From contig CADCXC010000012.1 of the NCBI GenBank assembly GCA_902806595.1, forward strand, positions 1,054,001 to 1,118,000: a DNA stretch of 64,000 bases, written 5' to 3'. Numbering within the stretch: the first letter of the stretch is position 1; every line of letters begins with the position of its first letter. Below, in pieces: positions 34,253 to 43,559 of the stretch. This DNA comes from Pyrenopolyporus hunteri. Its lineage: Eukaryota > Ascomycota > Sordariomycetes > Xylariales > Hypoxylaceae. Made by a program: the position numbers and the translations under genes. The notes under the pieces were generated by a model. The model was not told where the DNA came from. It saw only the letters and a list, made by a program, of their open reading frames with translations, and did not search any database.

Positions 34253-35514
34253 TTAACTATTTTTCACTGCCCTGCTTGGCCACCAGAGATGCAGATTCTT
34301 CCTATACCAATCCACCGTAGTCTTTAAACCGTCACTGAAATCCGTTCGCTGCTGCCAACCTAACCCTTCAAGCTTAGAACCATCAACGCCATAATCGTGG
34401 TCGTTAAATGGGCGATCCGGGCTCCACGCCAGATACCGACGTATGTCAGCTTGAGGATCGCAATTGAAAAGTTCGAATATACGAATGGCTACCTCGAGGT
34501 TGGTAACCGCAAAGGCTGACCCAATATTATAGGCTTCGCCAACCTCCCCTTTATGAAGTATCGTATCGAATCCGTCGGCAGCATCCGCCCCGTACAGATA
34601 TCGCCGCTGGTGGAGGCCCGAACCCTGAATTGTGAGGGGTTTATTTTCCGCTAAGAGCTTGAAGAATCTTGGAATGATCTCTGTGGAATAAGGACTAAGT
34701 ATTGCTTCTAATTTGTTGGAGCTTTTCTGCTTACTCACTCTCAGGGTATTGGCACGGCCCGTAAACGTTGTTACTCCTCACGATTACCGTCGGAATGTTA
34801 AATGATTTGGAATAAGCATGTACATACATTTCGGCCGCCGCCTTGGAAGCTGAGTATGGGTTTGTGGGTAGGAATTGCCTGGACTCGTCGACCAGGTCTC
34901 CGTTCGTCTCGCCGTATACCTCATCGGTGCTAACATGAATAAAACGGTTGATCCGCCCGTAGTGGCGGACGCAGTCGAGTAAATTCTGTGTACCAACAAC
35001 ATTGTTCAAAGTGAAGGAACTTGGGTCGTCAAACGAATTTTGAACATGGGAAAGAGCTGCAAAGTGCAGTATGCAATCGATATCATATGCGGATAAAGTC
35101 TCGGTTATTTCTTTCGGGTTGGTTATATCTCCTCTGACGAAGTGAAAGTTGGGAAACGGGTCCAAGCAGCCAACGTTGGCCAGCGATGAGACGTCGTCTA
35201 GTTTATCAAGACAGATGATATTGTATTCGGGGTATCGAACTACGAGGTGACGAGTAACCCAGCCGCCACTAGATGATACCGTTAAGTAAGCTATAGTAAG
35301 CGATTTGGGCTATTCGGATCACTCACATAAAGCCAGCACCACCAGTGATCAGGATGTTTCTTATGTCGTGACGCGGTTCAAATCTTGTAGTGCCAATGAG
35401 ATCAAGTGTTCCAGCGTCCTTCGGATTTTCAGCAACTATAGAATGTAACTTCCATTTGGGACTTTCCGGGGGCGTAACTTCATCCAAAGTTACTATAGGC
35501 GTCGATTTGTCCAT
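34253..35514 (-). CDS. NDP-glucose 4,6-dehydratase (UDP-rhamnose pathway, RmlB-like)
   Basis: Three exons, 35514-35327, 35268-34739 and 34680-34253, give 381 aa. Both introns are 58 nt, and removing them repairs the conserved motifs. A leader of about 50 residues precedes the Rossmann motif TGGAGFIGG (57-65). The catalytic STDEVYG places Thr177, Asp178 and Glu179, and YSASK gives Tyr201 and Lys205. Next come RSNNVYGPCQYPEKIIPRF and RRYLYGADAADG. These mark an extended short-chain dehydrogenase that turns NDP-glucose into NDP-4-keto-6-deoxyglucose; in fungi the substrate is normally UDP-glucose. It is cytosolic and makes the first step toward UDP-rhamnose. The gene is divergent from the matching epimerase/reductase, 659 nt away, supporting a shared pathway and probably a shared promoter. 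Confidence 0.9.
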
Positions 35515-36173
35515 TTTTACTTGGGTCTGTAGGGATGAGGAAAAGAATGAGGCATAGATTCCCCGTCTCTTTGTCTTTTAAAATCTGGATGAGGTCGACT
35601 AATTGTGTCGTAGAAAGCTACATGAGTCTATTCAGTACCTCTTATCATGGTCCTCGCGGATTACGCAGGCTAAATTACATAATAAAGGATCCAAACCTTG
35701 ACTATCCTTATGGCCCCTTTCTTTCCTTCTAATTGGTTGCTGCTTCGGCCACTCTGGATTACTCTGTATAAGTCACGATAACGGCTGAGCTGTAAGCATA
35801 GTAGACACAGTCATATGCCCAGGGAGAGTCTATTCACTCTGGGGAAGAGTAGGAACTAGGGCCGACTCTGAAGGATTGTTGGCATGTGTCTCGCCTCAGC
35901 TAAGCGGAGTTACCCAGTGCTGTGATCGCGAGTATAGTTGCATAAGATAACAATGACGTTTCACTACCCGCAAGCAGCACAGCAACGCAAGCAAGCAAGC
36001 AAACTAAACCAAATCCAATACTATGGTTCATGAAATACGAATTCCCGAGGCTACCCATCCAGTATATGCTTATAAGTACTATATTACAGAGAGCTCGGCG
36101 ACCACATATACAACAGCTGTAAACATTGCATCTCTCGCCCATTCGCCAGCACTGAGCCTACATTAGTGGTACG
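35515..36173. promoter_or_regulatory. bidirectional promoter region of the rhamnose gene pair
   Basis: 659 nt between the divergent start codons of the dehydratase and the epimerase/reductase genes. No coding content. A short (GCAA)n tract lies near 35985-36001. A common upstream region for two successive enzymes suggests co-expression; no specific binding site could be named. Confidence 0.5.
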
Positions 36174-37449
36174 ATGGCTATCGATACTTCACCACGCGTG
36201 TTCTTGATATTTGGTACGTCCTTAGACTGAAAGTCTAGGCTACTTCGAAGGTCTAGGACTTATCTATTAATGCAGGCAACGGCTGGATTGCCACACAAAT
36301 CAAGGAATTACTCTTGGCATCCGGGAAAAAGGTCACCACAACTCTGGTCAGAACTGAGAATCGGGAGCAGGTTCTAGCGTACGTACCGTTTCAAATTTTA
36401 TATGCTAAGATGTTTTGATGGAGAGAGCTTTCATGTTTGTATACGTTGCTTAGGACAACTATATCACTAATAAGGTCATAGCGAACTCGAAAGCCATAGC
36501 CCAACCCATGTCATTAACTGTGCCGGCGCGCGTGGGACGCCTAACGTCGATTGGTGTGAAGATCATAAAATTGAGACGGTGCGATCAAACATCTTGGGCG
36601 TGCTTAACCTAGTCGATTGCTGTTACCAGTTTGGCATCCACGTCACTCATATTGGGTCGGCATGCATTTTCGATCGAGAGCCTACAGCAGTACCGAAAAC
36701 CCCATTCTTCACCGAAGAGGACGAGCCATTCTACGTTGGATCGTGGTATTCAAGGTCACGGCTACTCAGCGAGAAGGTATCATTCATTTCATATACCCTC
36801 CCTCTTGCCTTTGAGAAACCAGTAACTATAGAAGTCTATTGCTAATGGTGAATGTGCTAGACGATTAGCCATTACCCCAATGTTCTGGTCTTACGGATTC
36901 GGGTCCCAATCGCTGCTGACCTACACCCCGGAAATCTCCTCACTAGGCTGCTTAAATATGACAAAGTTAACAGCCTGCTCGCAGTAAGCCCTAAGATTAT
37001 TTATCTCGCCTTCTCCGTGTCTTCCTAGGTCTAGGTGACCCTCCCCCTGACTTGTTATAGTCTGGCAGTGTCTTACCGAATCTCCTTCCTGGTGCTCTCT
37101 TACTGGCTGAGAACGGGGTTACGGGTACCTACAACCTCGTAAGTGAGCTCCTGCATTTGAGAGCCTTTCGGCCCTAGGCTTGTTGGCTGATGAGACTATA
37201 CAGGTAAATCCCACCCCTTTTACAAACAACGATGTCATGAGGTTGGCTAAGAAGCACATTCGACCTGACCTAACCTGGGAGAACATTGAATTTGAGGACA
37301 TGTTGAAGATCCTGAAGGCACCTCGTTGTAACCCGGTGTTTGACCCAACGAAATTGGTCACGAAACTAAAGGAGTTTGGATATGAGGTCAAGGATAGTCA
37401 CGCAGCTTTGGAGGATCTCTTTATCGAGATGAAGGCTAAGGGATACTGA
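36174..37449 (+). CDS. UDP-4-keto-6-deoxyglucose 3,5-epimerase/4-reductase (NRS/ER-like)
   Basis: Six exons, 36174-36213, 36276-36378, 36482-36776, 36861-36983, 37061-37138 and 37204-37449, give 294 aa, the usual size for this family. The N-terminal nucleotide-binding loop reads IFGNGWIA (12-19). VINCAGARGTPNVDWCE and IGSACIF follow the pattern of plant RHM C-terminal and fungal UDP-rhamnose synthase enzymes. Later segments LRIRVPIAADLHPGNLLTR and GVTGTYNLVNP also fit. The enzyme would epimerise C3/C5 and reduce C4 of the keto-sugar made by the divergent neighbour, yielding UDP-L-rhamnose. One oddity: the SDR YxxxK motif reads Tyr137-Ser-Arg-Ser-Arg141, with Arg for the catalytic Lys. Acceptor choices for exons 4 and 6 were made by reading frame and motif. 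Confidence 0.82.
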
Positions 37450-39307
37450 ATTCTATCTAGCTTGGATTATCTTAGTTACTAATCCGAGAAGGGTTTGATG
37501 AATAGAATTCCGCGGTAAATCATCGACACCTCACTTAGCAAATACTGTCTTAGGTCTATCTAGGATGTGAATCGTGCCCAAATAGAGGTATAACCAGCAA
37601 CCCAGATCAAGATCAAAAGATTATGACCTGGTTTTCGAATTCTTGATTTACTTTTAGTCTACCTAGTACTATAATGTTATGACGGGCATGAAAACTGTGA
37701 TGAAGAACGTGCGGGTACCACGAAACCAACCACATAATAGCGAGAGACGTAGCTGGCTCGTTCTACCATCGATCTAACCCATAGGCTAAAATCCCGCGTA
37801 TATGTTTCGCGTAAGTTATCAAAGGTAGCAATTACTAAATTTGACGGCACGTCGCGCCCCCGAAGTAGATCATTGTCTGCGCATGGGCGTGTGGTAACCT
37901 AAGGATTACTTCGTCAAACTGTGGTTCCATTTTTGTATGCCAAAAATAAAGCGCCACTTAAGCTACATTTGCTAATCAAGTATATCTAACCCTGGGGGTT
38001 GTACATCTAGCGTAAGAAAAGATGAGAATATAGAGGAAGGGAGGTATGAAGGTAGCGCAGTATCATAAATACATACCTAGGTAGGTACCTAAGAAGATAT
38101 AGGGGTATTTCCCTGCTTTTAATCTTAGTACTCCTGATCTATACGATCTTCAATACCTATTTATGTATGGCTAATCGAATACCTAAGCGCATTCGACACT
38201 TCTCTATAGCCTGGGTCGGCTTAGGCTAGGTGGTTGTGATGCAGTCAGGCAGATACCTAGGTAGGTAGGTAGGTAGGCACTCTCCTGGGTTCGAGCAAAG
38301 CCTTCTTCAAGTGATATTTAATTATATTTAAAAGGTATATTACCCACCTATATAGTTAGTTTCAACTTCCTCGGGGCGAAAATATAAGATAGGTTAGTGT
38401 CTACCCGTTATATGGCCACATATGCCCTTCCCTGTGTGCATACCTACTTACTTATCTAGACTGACCAGAAGGAATCGCCTAGGTCCCTGGGTAGCCGCTA
38501 CCTAAAAGTCACATAAAAGAATTAAGAGTAGTATGCATATTTGTGGTAGGTAGTATCTACCCTACTAGTTAGGCAGTCATATCGTCGCCATGTTTAGCTA
38601 TTGTTTACCTTCTCCTAGTTGGTAGGTAGGTAGGCACTGGGTGGCGATCTACCTACGAATCCAAGCTATGAGAAAGAATAAAGGACAAGGGATAAGACAC
38701 ATGAAGCCCCTCAATTAGATCTTACCGTAAATAGCTACCTAGATATGTACATAGGTAGGTAGGTAGGTAGGCAATATGACTATTCTAGGTAACTACCTCC
38801 GTTAGTACCTACATGTAAGTAGATGGTATGAGATGACCCCTATTATATATAAGTAAGAACTGCCTACCGCGTGAATATCTGCTTAGGTAGGTATGGACCT
38901 GTTCAACAGATTCGCGGTTACCGACCGGTAAGATTCGAGGAGAATACTTACCTATATGCTGGTTGAACTTGCCCACTCGCCACGGGCACCTACGTTTTTC
39001 AATATGTTCGCTATTACCTAGTCCAAGTGGATTATTAAGGATAAGTAGAGAGTGGAAAACTATTTAAACCCCATCTTCCTCGTCCCAGATATTTCTCTCT
39101 TCTTCTTTCACCATCGACCTACACATTACGATCCAAACACTACTCTCGATTCCAATATTCACAACGCTCACAACGCTCATAACACCTCGCTTCCCACCCC
39201 ACCCCACCGCTCTTGATATCAGTCCCTTGATATCAACCCCTACCATACCTGCGTCCAGCTGCCTTTCTCCCTCCTCTCCCCCCTCCTATTCCCCCTCCTA
39301 AACCACG
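37450..39307. other. repeat-rich spacer
   Basis: Nearly 1.9 kb without a gene but dense in GGTAGGTAGG and TAGGTACC elements (38073-38092, 38250-38278, 38620-38636, 38750-38771, 38880-38895). The last 250 nt are pyrimidine-rich on the plus strand (CCTCCTCTCCC-type), as expected for the promoter and leader of the palmitoyltransferase gene. Confidence 0.6.
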
Positions 39308-40966
39308 ATGTCCCCGGTTTGCTGCGACGCTTACTGCGAGGGAGTGCTAAACTCCCTCGTGGTATTCCTTTCCTACGGGCCAGTTTGGCTCGTATTCTTC
39401 CTTACCTTATCCCTCTACGCGAACGACTATTGGTATTGCTGGCTCTCCCTCATGGCCCCCCAAGATACCACGCCTGGTTTCGGCGATCGGATCGTCGCTC
39501 CAAACTGGTATCTTGGTCTATGTATGATGATCATTTCGGCAACCCTAAAGGCCAATTGGCTCGGTGCCTGGCTGCAGATCCTCGTTACCAGCCGGTTTCG
39601 GGATCACCACTGGACACCACCCAACGTAAGTTTCCTACAGGTCCCTTGTAGACATAAAATCAGCTTAGCATTACATGCATCTAACCAAACCAACTATAGA
39701 ACGCTTCCAGGAAACGAATCATGCAAGCGGACCCTCTCGTATGGGAGAACGCCATGCCCGGTGGACGCCTCGTCTATGTAGAAGGCAAGTAAAGCAAAAA
39801 CAACTACTATCCGGTACCATATTTATTCGTGCTGACCTATTCAAACAGGTCGGAGACCTCGCCAGTGTCCGAAAGGATGCCTCTTCGATCTGTCTGATAG
39901 GGCGTACCACTGCAGTAGAATGGGCCGCTGCTTGCCCGTCTACGACCACTACTGCGCCTACCTACAGGCAACGGTTTACCTTCGGACCCTGAAGCCGTAC
40001 TGCTTCATACTGTTCTTCTTGCCTCTGGACGCCTTGTACAACTTTGTTGTATCTTTGGTCGCCCTCTCTAAACCCGACGCAAGATGGACAGCACCGTTCG
40101 TTGGATCTATCGTTTCCTTCTCGATTCTTGTCCTCGTGGTCTTAATGAAGAATTCCCCCGAGAAGTTGTACTACTTGGTGTGGAAAAACCGCATTTACCC
40201 CGAAGTCAAAGTAGGTGCCCGTCCTCCACCCCAACTGCTAAGATATTGGCATCGGTGCTAGCCGTCTATGTATACCCAGAAACTGACTCTCTGTAGAACG
40301 AGAGCTGGACACTTGCTTTCAAATACCGTGAAAGACAAGTATGGCGCCTACGACTACGCACCTTCGACAAGAACCCCTGGGACGTAAGTTTGTAGCCATC
40401 CTCCCAAGTTTGTACAACCTCCTAACCTCGAAATTTCGCAGCTCGGCCCAAAGGAGAACTTCCGCCAAGTCTTCGGACAACACTGGTGGATGTGGCTCTT
40501 CTTCGTACGTCATCTCCAGAGTCCCCTCACGTCACTCCAGTTCATCTTCGATACCAGGCCTTTTTGCCCTCGGACAGTGGAAGAGTCTCGCTCCTGAGAA
40601 CATCACTGCCTAAATTCCCTAGTGTAACACTTGTAAGACAGCTCCTGACTCGCGTTATCACAGTGGTGGCCCCCGGAATATGTTTCGCGTTACGGAAACT
40701 ATGTCGACCGAGATCTCCCATTCGCGGACTTCGTCATGACGGAATTCACGAATGAGATAATGCCGAGACTTACCAGTGTCGAGATTGACCCGCCCGCCCC
40801 TTCTGCAATCCACGGAGAAGGGCCAAGTCGTCGTCAACTCGCCCACTCAGATGCCGAACGTCGCGTTCAACAGGGTGATGCGTCTACAAGCCACGTAGAC
40901 GTACTCACTCAGCACCAACGCGGCGCCCGTCGGCGGACCCAAGGTCAGTCAAGCAGCCGTGACTGA
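39308..40966 (+). CDS. DHHC-family palmitoyltransferase, Pfa5-like
   Basis: Six exons, 39308-39625, 39700-39784, 39849-40210, 40297-40383, 40442-40504 and 40664-40966, give 405 aa. Two N-terminal membrane segments (about 15-35 and 60-85) come before a degenerate Cys-rich domain: C141-x3-C145, H155-C156, C162 and DHYC at 167-170 in place of DHHC. The next two helices follow (about 180-200 and 210-235), and then the conserved NPWDLGPKENFRQVFG block (about 290-310) with HWWMW. The C-terminal tail is hydrophilic. These enzymes S-acylate proteins at membranes, using the second-last motif Cys (C170). Intron 2 (39785-39848) starts with GCAAGT and is needed to keep the frame, so it is a GC-AG intron. 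Intron 5 (159 nt) is long for this gene. Confidence 0.85.
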
Positions 40967-41121
40967 AGCTTCTAGTCGATCCACGATTCTTCGTCGACCG
41001 GTCGTGTGGTAGTAGTGTGGAGGAAACCTAGGCAACTCCTCTAGGTCAGACTAATACAGAGCTAAGTCTACCTTTCTTCTTCCCATTCCGCCCCTTTCCC
41101 CTTTCCCCTTCCCCTTCCCTC

Positions 41122-41222
41122 TTTTCCCCTTTTCCCCTTTTCCCCTTTTCCCCTTTTCCCCTTTTCCCCTTTTCCCCTTTTCCCCTTTTCCCCTTTTCCC
41201 CTTTTCCCCTTTTCCCCTTTTC
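41122..41222. repeat. (TTTTCCCC)n tandem repeat, about 12 units
   Basis: A nearly perfect array of the octamer TTTTCCCC, flanked on the left by decayed CCCCTTT/CCCCTTCC units from about 41090. The minus strand is GGGGAAAA repeated, with enough G4 runs to fold into G-quadruplexes. Confidence 0.9.
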
Positions 41223-41336
41223 CTCTTCCCTTGTTCTGTCCTTGCCCCTTTTTAATGCCACTTGATTGAAACTATTACTAACTATTGCAACCTATGAACC
41301 CCCGGCCTGCCGTGTTTTCCCCGCGGGCCACCCTTC

Positions 41337-41536
41337 GTCCAAGAACACCGCAGCTGCTCCGGATAACGCACCACTCGAGTTGCCTAGCTCCCCTCCTTAA
41401 TAGTCGAACCTTTTTGTCAAGAACACCGCAGCTGCCCCGGATAACGCATCATCACCATACACGATAGCCCGCCTAGTTTCCGACGCCGGTATCGAAATTC
41501 CCGTCCAAGAACACCGCAGCTGCTCCGGTTAACGCA
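41337..41536 (+). repeat. three dispersed 33-34-bp direct repeats
   Basis: Copies at 41337-41370, 41416-41448 and 41503-41536 share GTCCAAGAACACCGCAGCTG, then C(T/C)CCGG(A/T)TAACGCA, with one to three differences each. They are 79 and 87 nt apart, with unrelated spacers. No ORF explains the conservation. Confidence 0.8.
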
Positions 41537-41564
41537 TACGTCGATTGGCTTTGTTTTTTGTTCT

Positions 41565-41642
41565 GTTTTGGTTTGGTTTGGTTTGGTTGGTTTTGGTTAC
41601 GAGTTTTGGAACGTGGATTTTTTTTTTTTTTTTTTTTTTTTT
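41565..41642. repeat. (TTTGG)n tract followed by a T25 run
   Basis: GGTTT pentamers (41565-41598) pass into a 25-nt poly-T run at 41618-41642. On the minus strand this is a poly-A run followed by AAACC units. It could be the 3' tail of a small retroposed element lying to its right, or just slippage-prone sequence. Confidence 0.75.
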
Positions 41643-42104
41643 GTCTTGGGAGTTTCGGGGAATTATTTGATGGCATTGGCTACGCGTTTATGGTTCGTTT
41701 CGCTGTTTTGTTTGTTTTCTAGTTTTTGGTTTCCTTTACGTTTTGATTTTGACCCTTTGGGGTGGGACATTATCGGGTGGGAGTCTCACTCCGGTGAGCG
41801 GGTTTATCCCCTTAGGGTTCTTCTCTCTAAAATCATTACCTATAATAGAGAAGCCATTCGCTTATACCTAAATTATGAAGCCGATGGTTATTGCAAACAT
41901 AAACAAATGACTTCTCTTTGACATTTATGTACGTTATCGCCTGGCCCTTTTCTTTCTAGAACAATTTGCGTTTCTTCTAAACTTTAACGGCGATGGTAAT
42001 CCTCCCAGAAATCCCAATATCTACCGGCCCGTATACCGCACTTCAGGTAGGTACCTGGTGTGCATTCATAAAACATCCTGAGCTCGTATCATTTTCCTCA
42101 TCAC

Positions 42105-42636
42105 CTAATTTCCTTCCCTCCTCTTACTGTGTGCACAAACATCCTGTTGCCATCTTACCGATTCCTCGCGGCATTCTGGTTTGCAGTCCTTACACAAGTG
42201 TTTGATGCAAAACTGGAGATGTTCATGAATCCAAGCTTGGACGGGCATCCACTTCGAATGACACCACTGGTGGACAGTAAGCTTCCTAACGTCACCAAGG
42301 CCAGGCCAGCCGTTGCAACAGTTCTTGTCGATGCATGTTTGCTAGAGCATATAATTAGATACCACTACCGCAGAATTTCAAGGTCTTGTAAAGACTTACA
42401 TAGCATATAGGAAGGTCCCATATAGGAATAATATCATCTGGGCCAAGATGGTGCGGTACCGACGAGTTCAGATCTGTGTTTTCTGGGAAAAGGTGACCAA
42501 AACCCCCAAGAATGTCCTCAGCTTCTAGCTGAGAGATGTTACCGGAGAAGGTGCTATTCCTTCGCCCGGGAGTTGGTGCAGCTATGGTGCAGCATACGAA
42601 GGCCAGCGTATTAAATAGGATGGTTGAGGGAAGCAT
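42105..42636 (-). CDS. small secreted Cys-rich protein (candidate effector)
   Basis: Two exons, 42636-42400 and 42341-42105, with a 58-nt intron (GTAAGT...CTCTAG), give 157 aa. The N-terminus is a clear signal peptide (MLPSTILFNTLAFVCCTIAA, then PTPGRR with a possible basic processing site). The mature part has little Cys until DLPICY at the exon junction. Exon 2 then packs nine more cysteines (for example NCCNGWPGLGD, QWCHSKWMPVQAW, FCIKHLCKDCKPECREES), ten in all, enough for five disulfides. The Trp/Cys spacing looks like a conserved small-secreted-protein family of plant- or litter-associated ascomycetes; this is impression only. Secreted and extracellular; function unknown. An ATG at 42690 would add 18 residues and spoil the signal peptide, so 42636 is preferred. 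Confidence 0.75.
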
Positions 42637-43559
42637 GGTTAGAGTTGTCGGCGTGATAAACTTTTGCGTTGGTTCCTCGACGGATACCACTGAATGATGG
42701 ACGGTTCCCAGATAGGCCTAGATACCTAGTTTGAGATAATATCTTCGTAAGATGAGCGAGAATCAGTTGGTTTATATCTTGAAATGGTTTGTTTACAGTG
42801 TGATAAATATGGAATATGTTTTCGGTCTCGAGCTTGGGGATGGATGTTTATTTATGTTATTCCTGTAGAATTATAGAGTTGCCGAGCCGTCACAGGGTCG
42901 TCAAAGCGACATTGCAAAACTTACACCTTGACGTAAAATTCTCAGATAAGTCTCAACAATACGTCTATTTTGGTTCTAGCGAGCTAGCGCCATTCTCTGG
43001 TCTTACTCATAACGTTAGGTCTAAGGCCTCCAGTGTAGGTATGTCGCGAATTCTCTTCTGGTTCTAGTCTGATAATATCCGCCGCGTTTGTCCATCCAAT
43101 ACCGAGCCGTCCCGTCTAGTGAGATATGACGCCGAAGTTTGGAGGATTTCCCCATAGAACGAGATTTCCATAACTCCTTTAAATCTACTAGAGGTGGAAC
43201 AGACGAGTTCCGTCAGGTCGCCCCCCGACACCACGGAAGAGTGGAAGAAGACCGGCTCGACAGGCGCGCTGAAGCTATACGGACGGCCTCAGAGCTGAAT
43301 TTACACTTCCTCGATATAGGTAGACCTTGGTAGGCTTCGCTTGTATCTAATTGTAGCTATAATTTCACTCAAGCCACGACCCCTATCCAGTATCTCCAGT
43401 TTTCTTTTTAGGGTACGTGCACAAAAACGCGTACACATAACAGTAACGGAGCGCACAGTAAAGTATGTCTGTTTTTCCCGTAGTCAATTCTAGTGGCACT
43501 CTAGAGTACCACAGAAGCCCAATGAGTAACTTTTAACGCATCAACCCAGCCGGAGGCGG
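42637..43559. other. spacer, no gene seen
   Basis: Promoter of the secreted-protein gene on its right and 3' end of the sugar transporter. ORFs at 42816-43067 and 43139-43333 (+) lack recognisable motifs. Confidence 0.5.

Larger units (their letters stand above)
40967..42104. other. repeat-rich low-complexity spacer
   Basis: Holds an 8-bp satellite-like tract, three 34-bp direct repeats and a GGTTT/poly-T tract (each listed). 41540-41760 is strongly T/G-rich on the plus strand. ORFs crossing it are low-complexity artefacts. Confidence 0.6.

Noticed and set aside
34731..34745. Apparent frameshift/stop in the 4,6-dehydratase after QYPE
   Set aside because: Explained by a 58-nt intron (34681-34738); splicing restores QYPEKIIPRF.
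41046..41261. Minus-strand ORF of repeated Lys-Arg-Gly-Lys-Gly-Glu
   Set aside because: Translation of the TTTTCCCC octamer array, not a gene.
41337..41536. CRISPR-like reading of the three 34-bp repeats
   Set aside because: Eukaryotic context, only three degenerate copies, long spacers (about 45-55 nt), no cas genes.
41568..41921. 117-codon ORF with a poly-Phe run
   Set aside because: It reads through the T25 tract and TTTGG units; no domain or codon bias.
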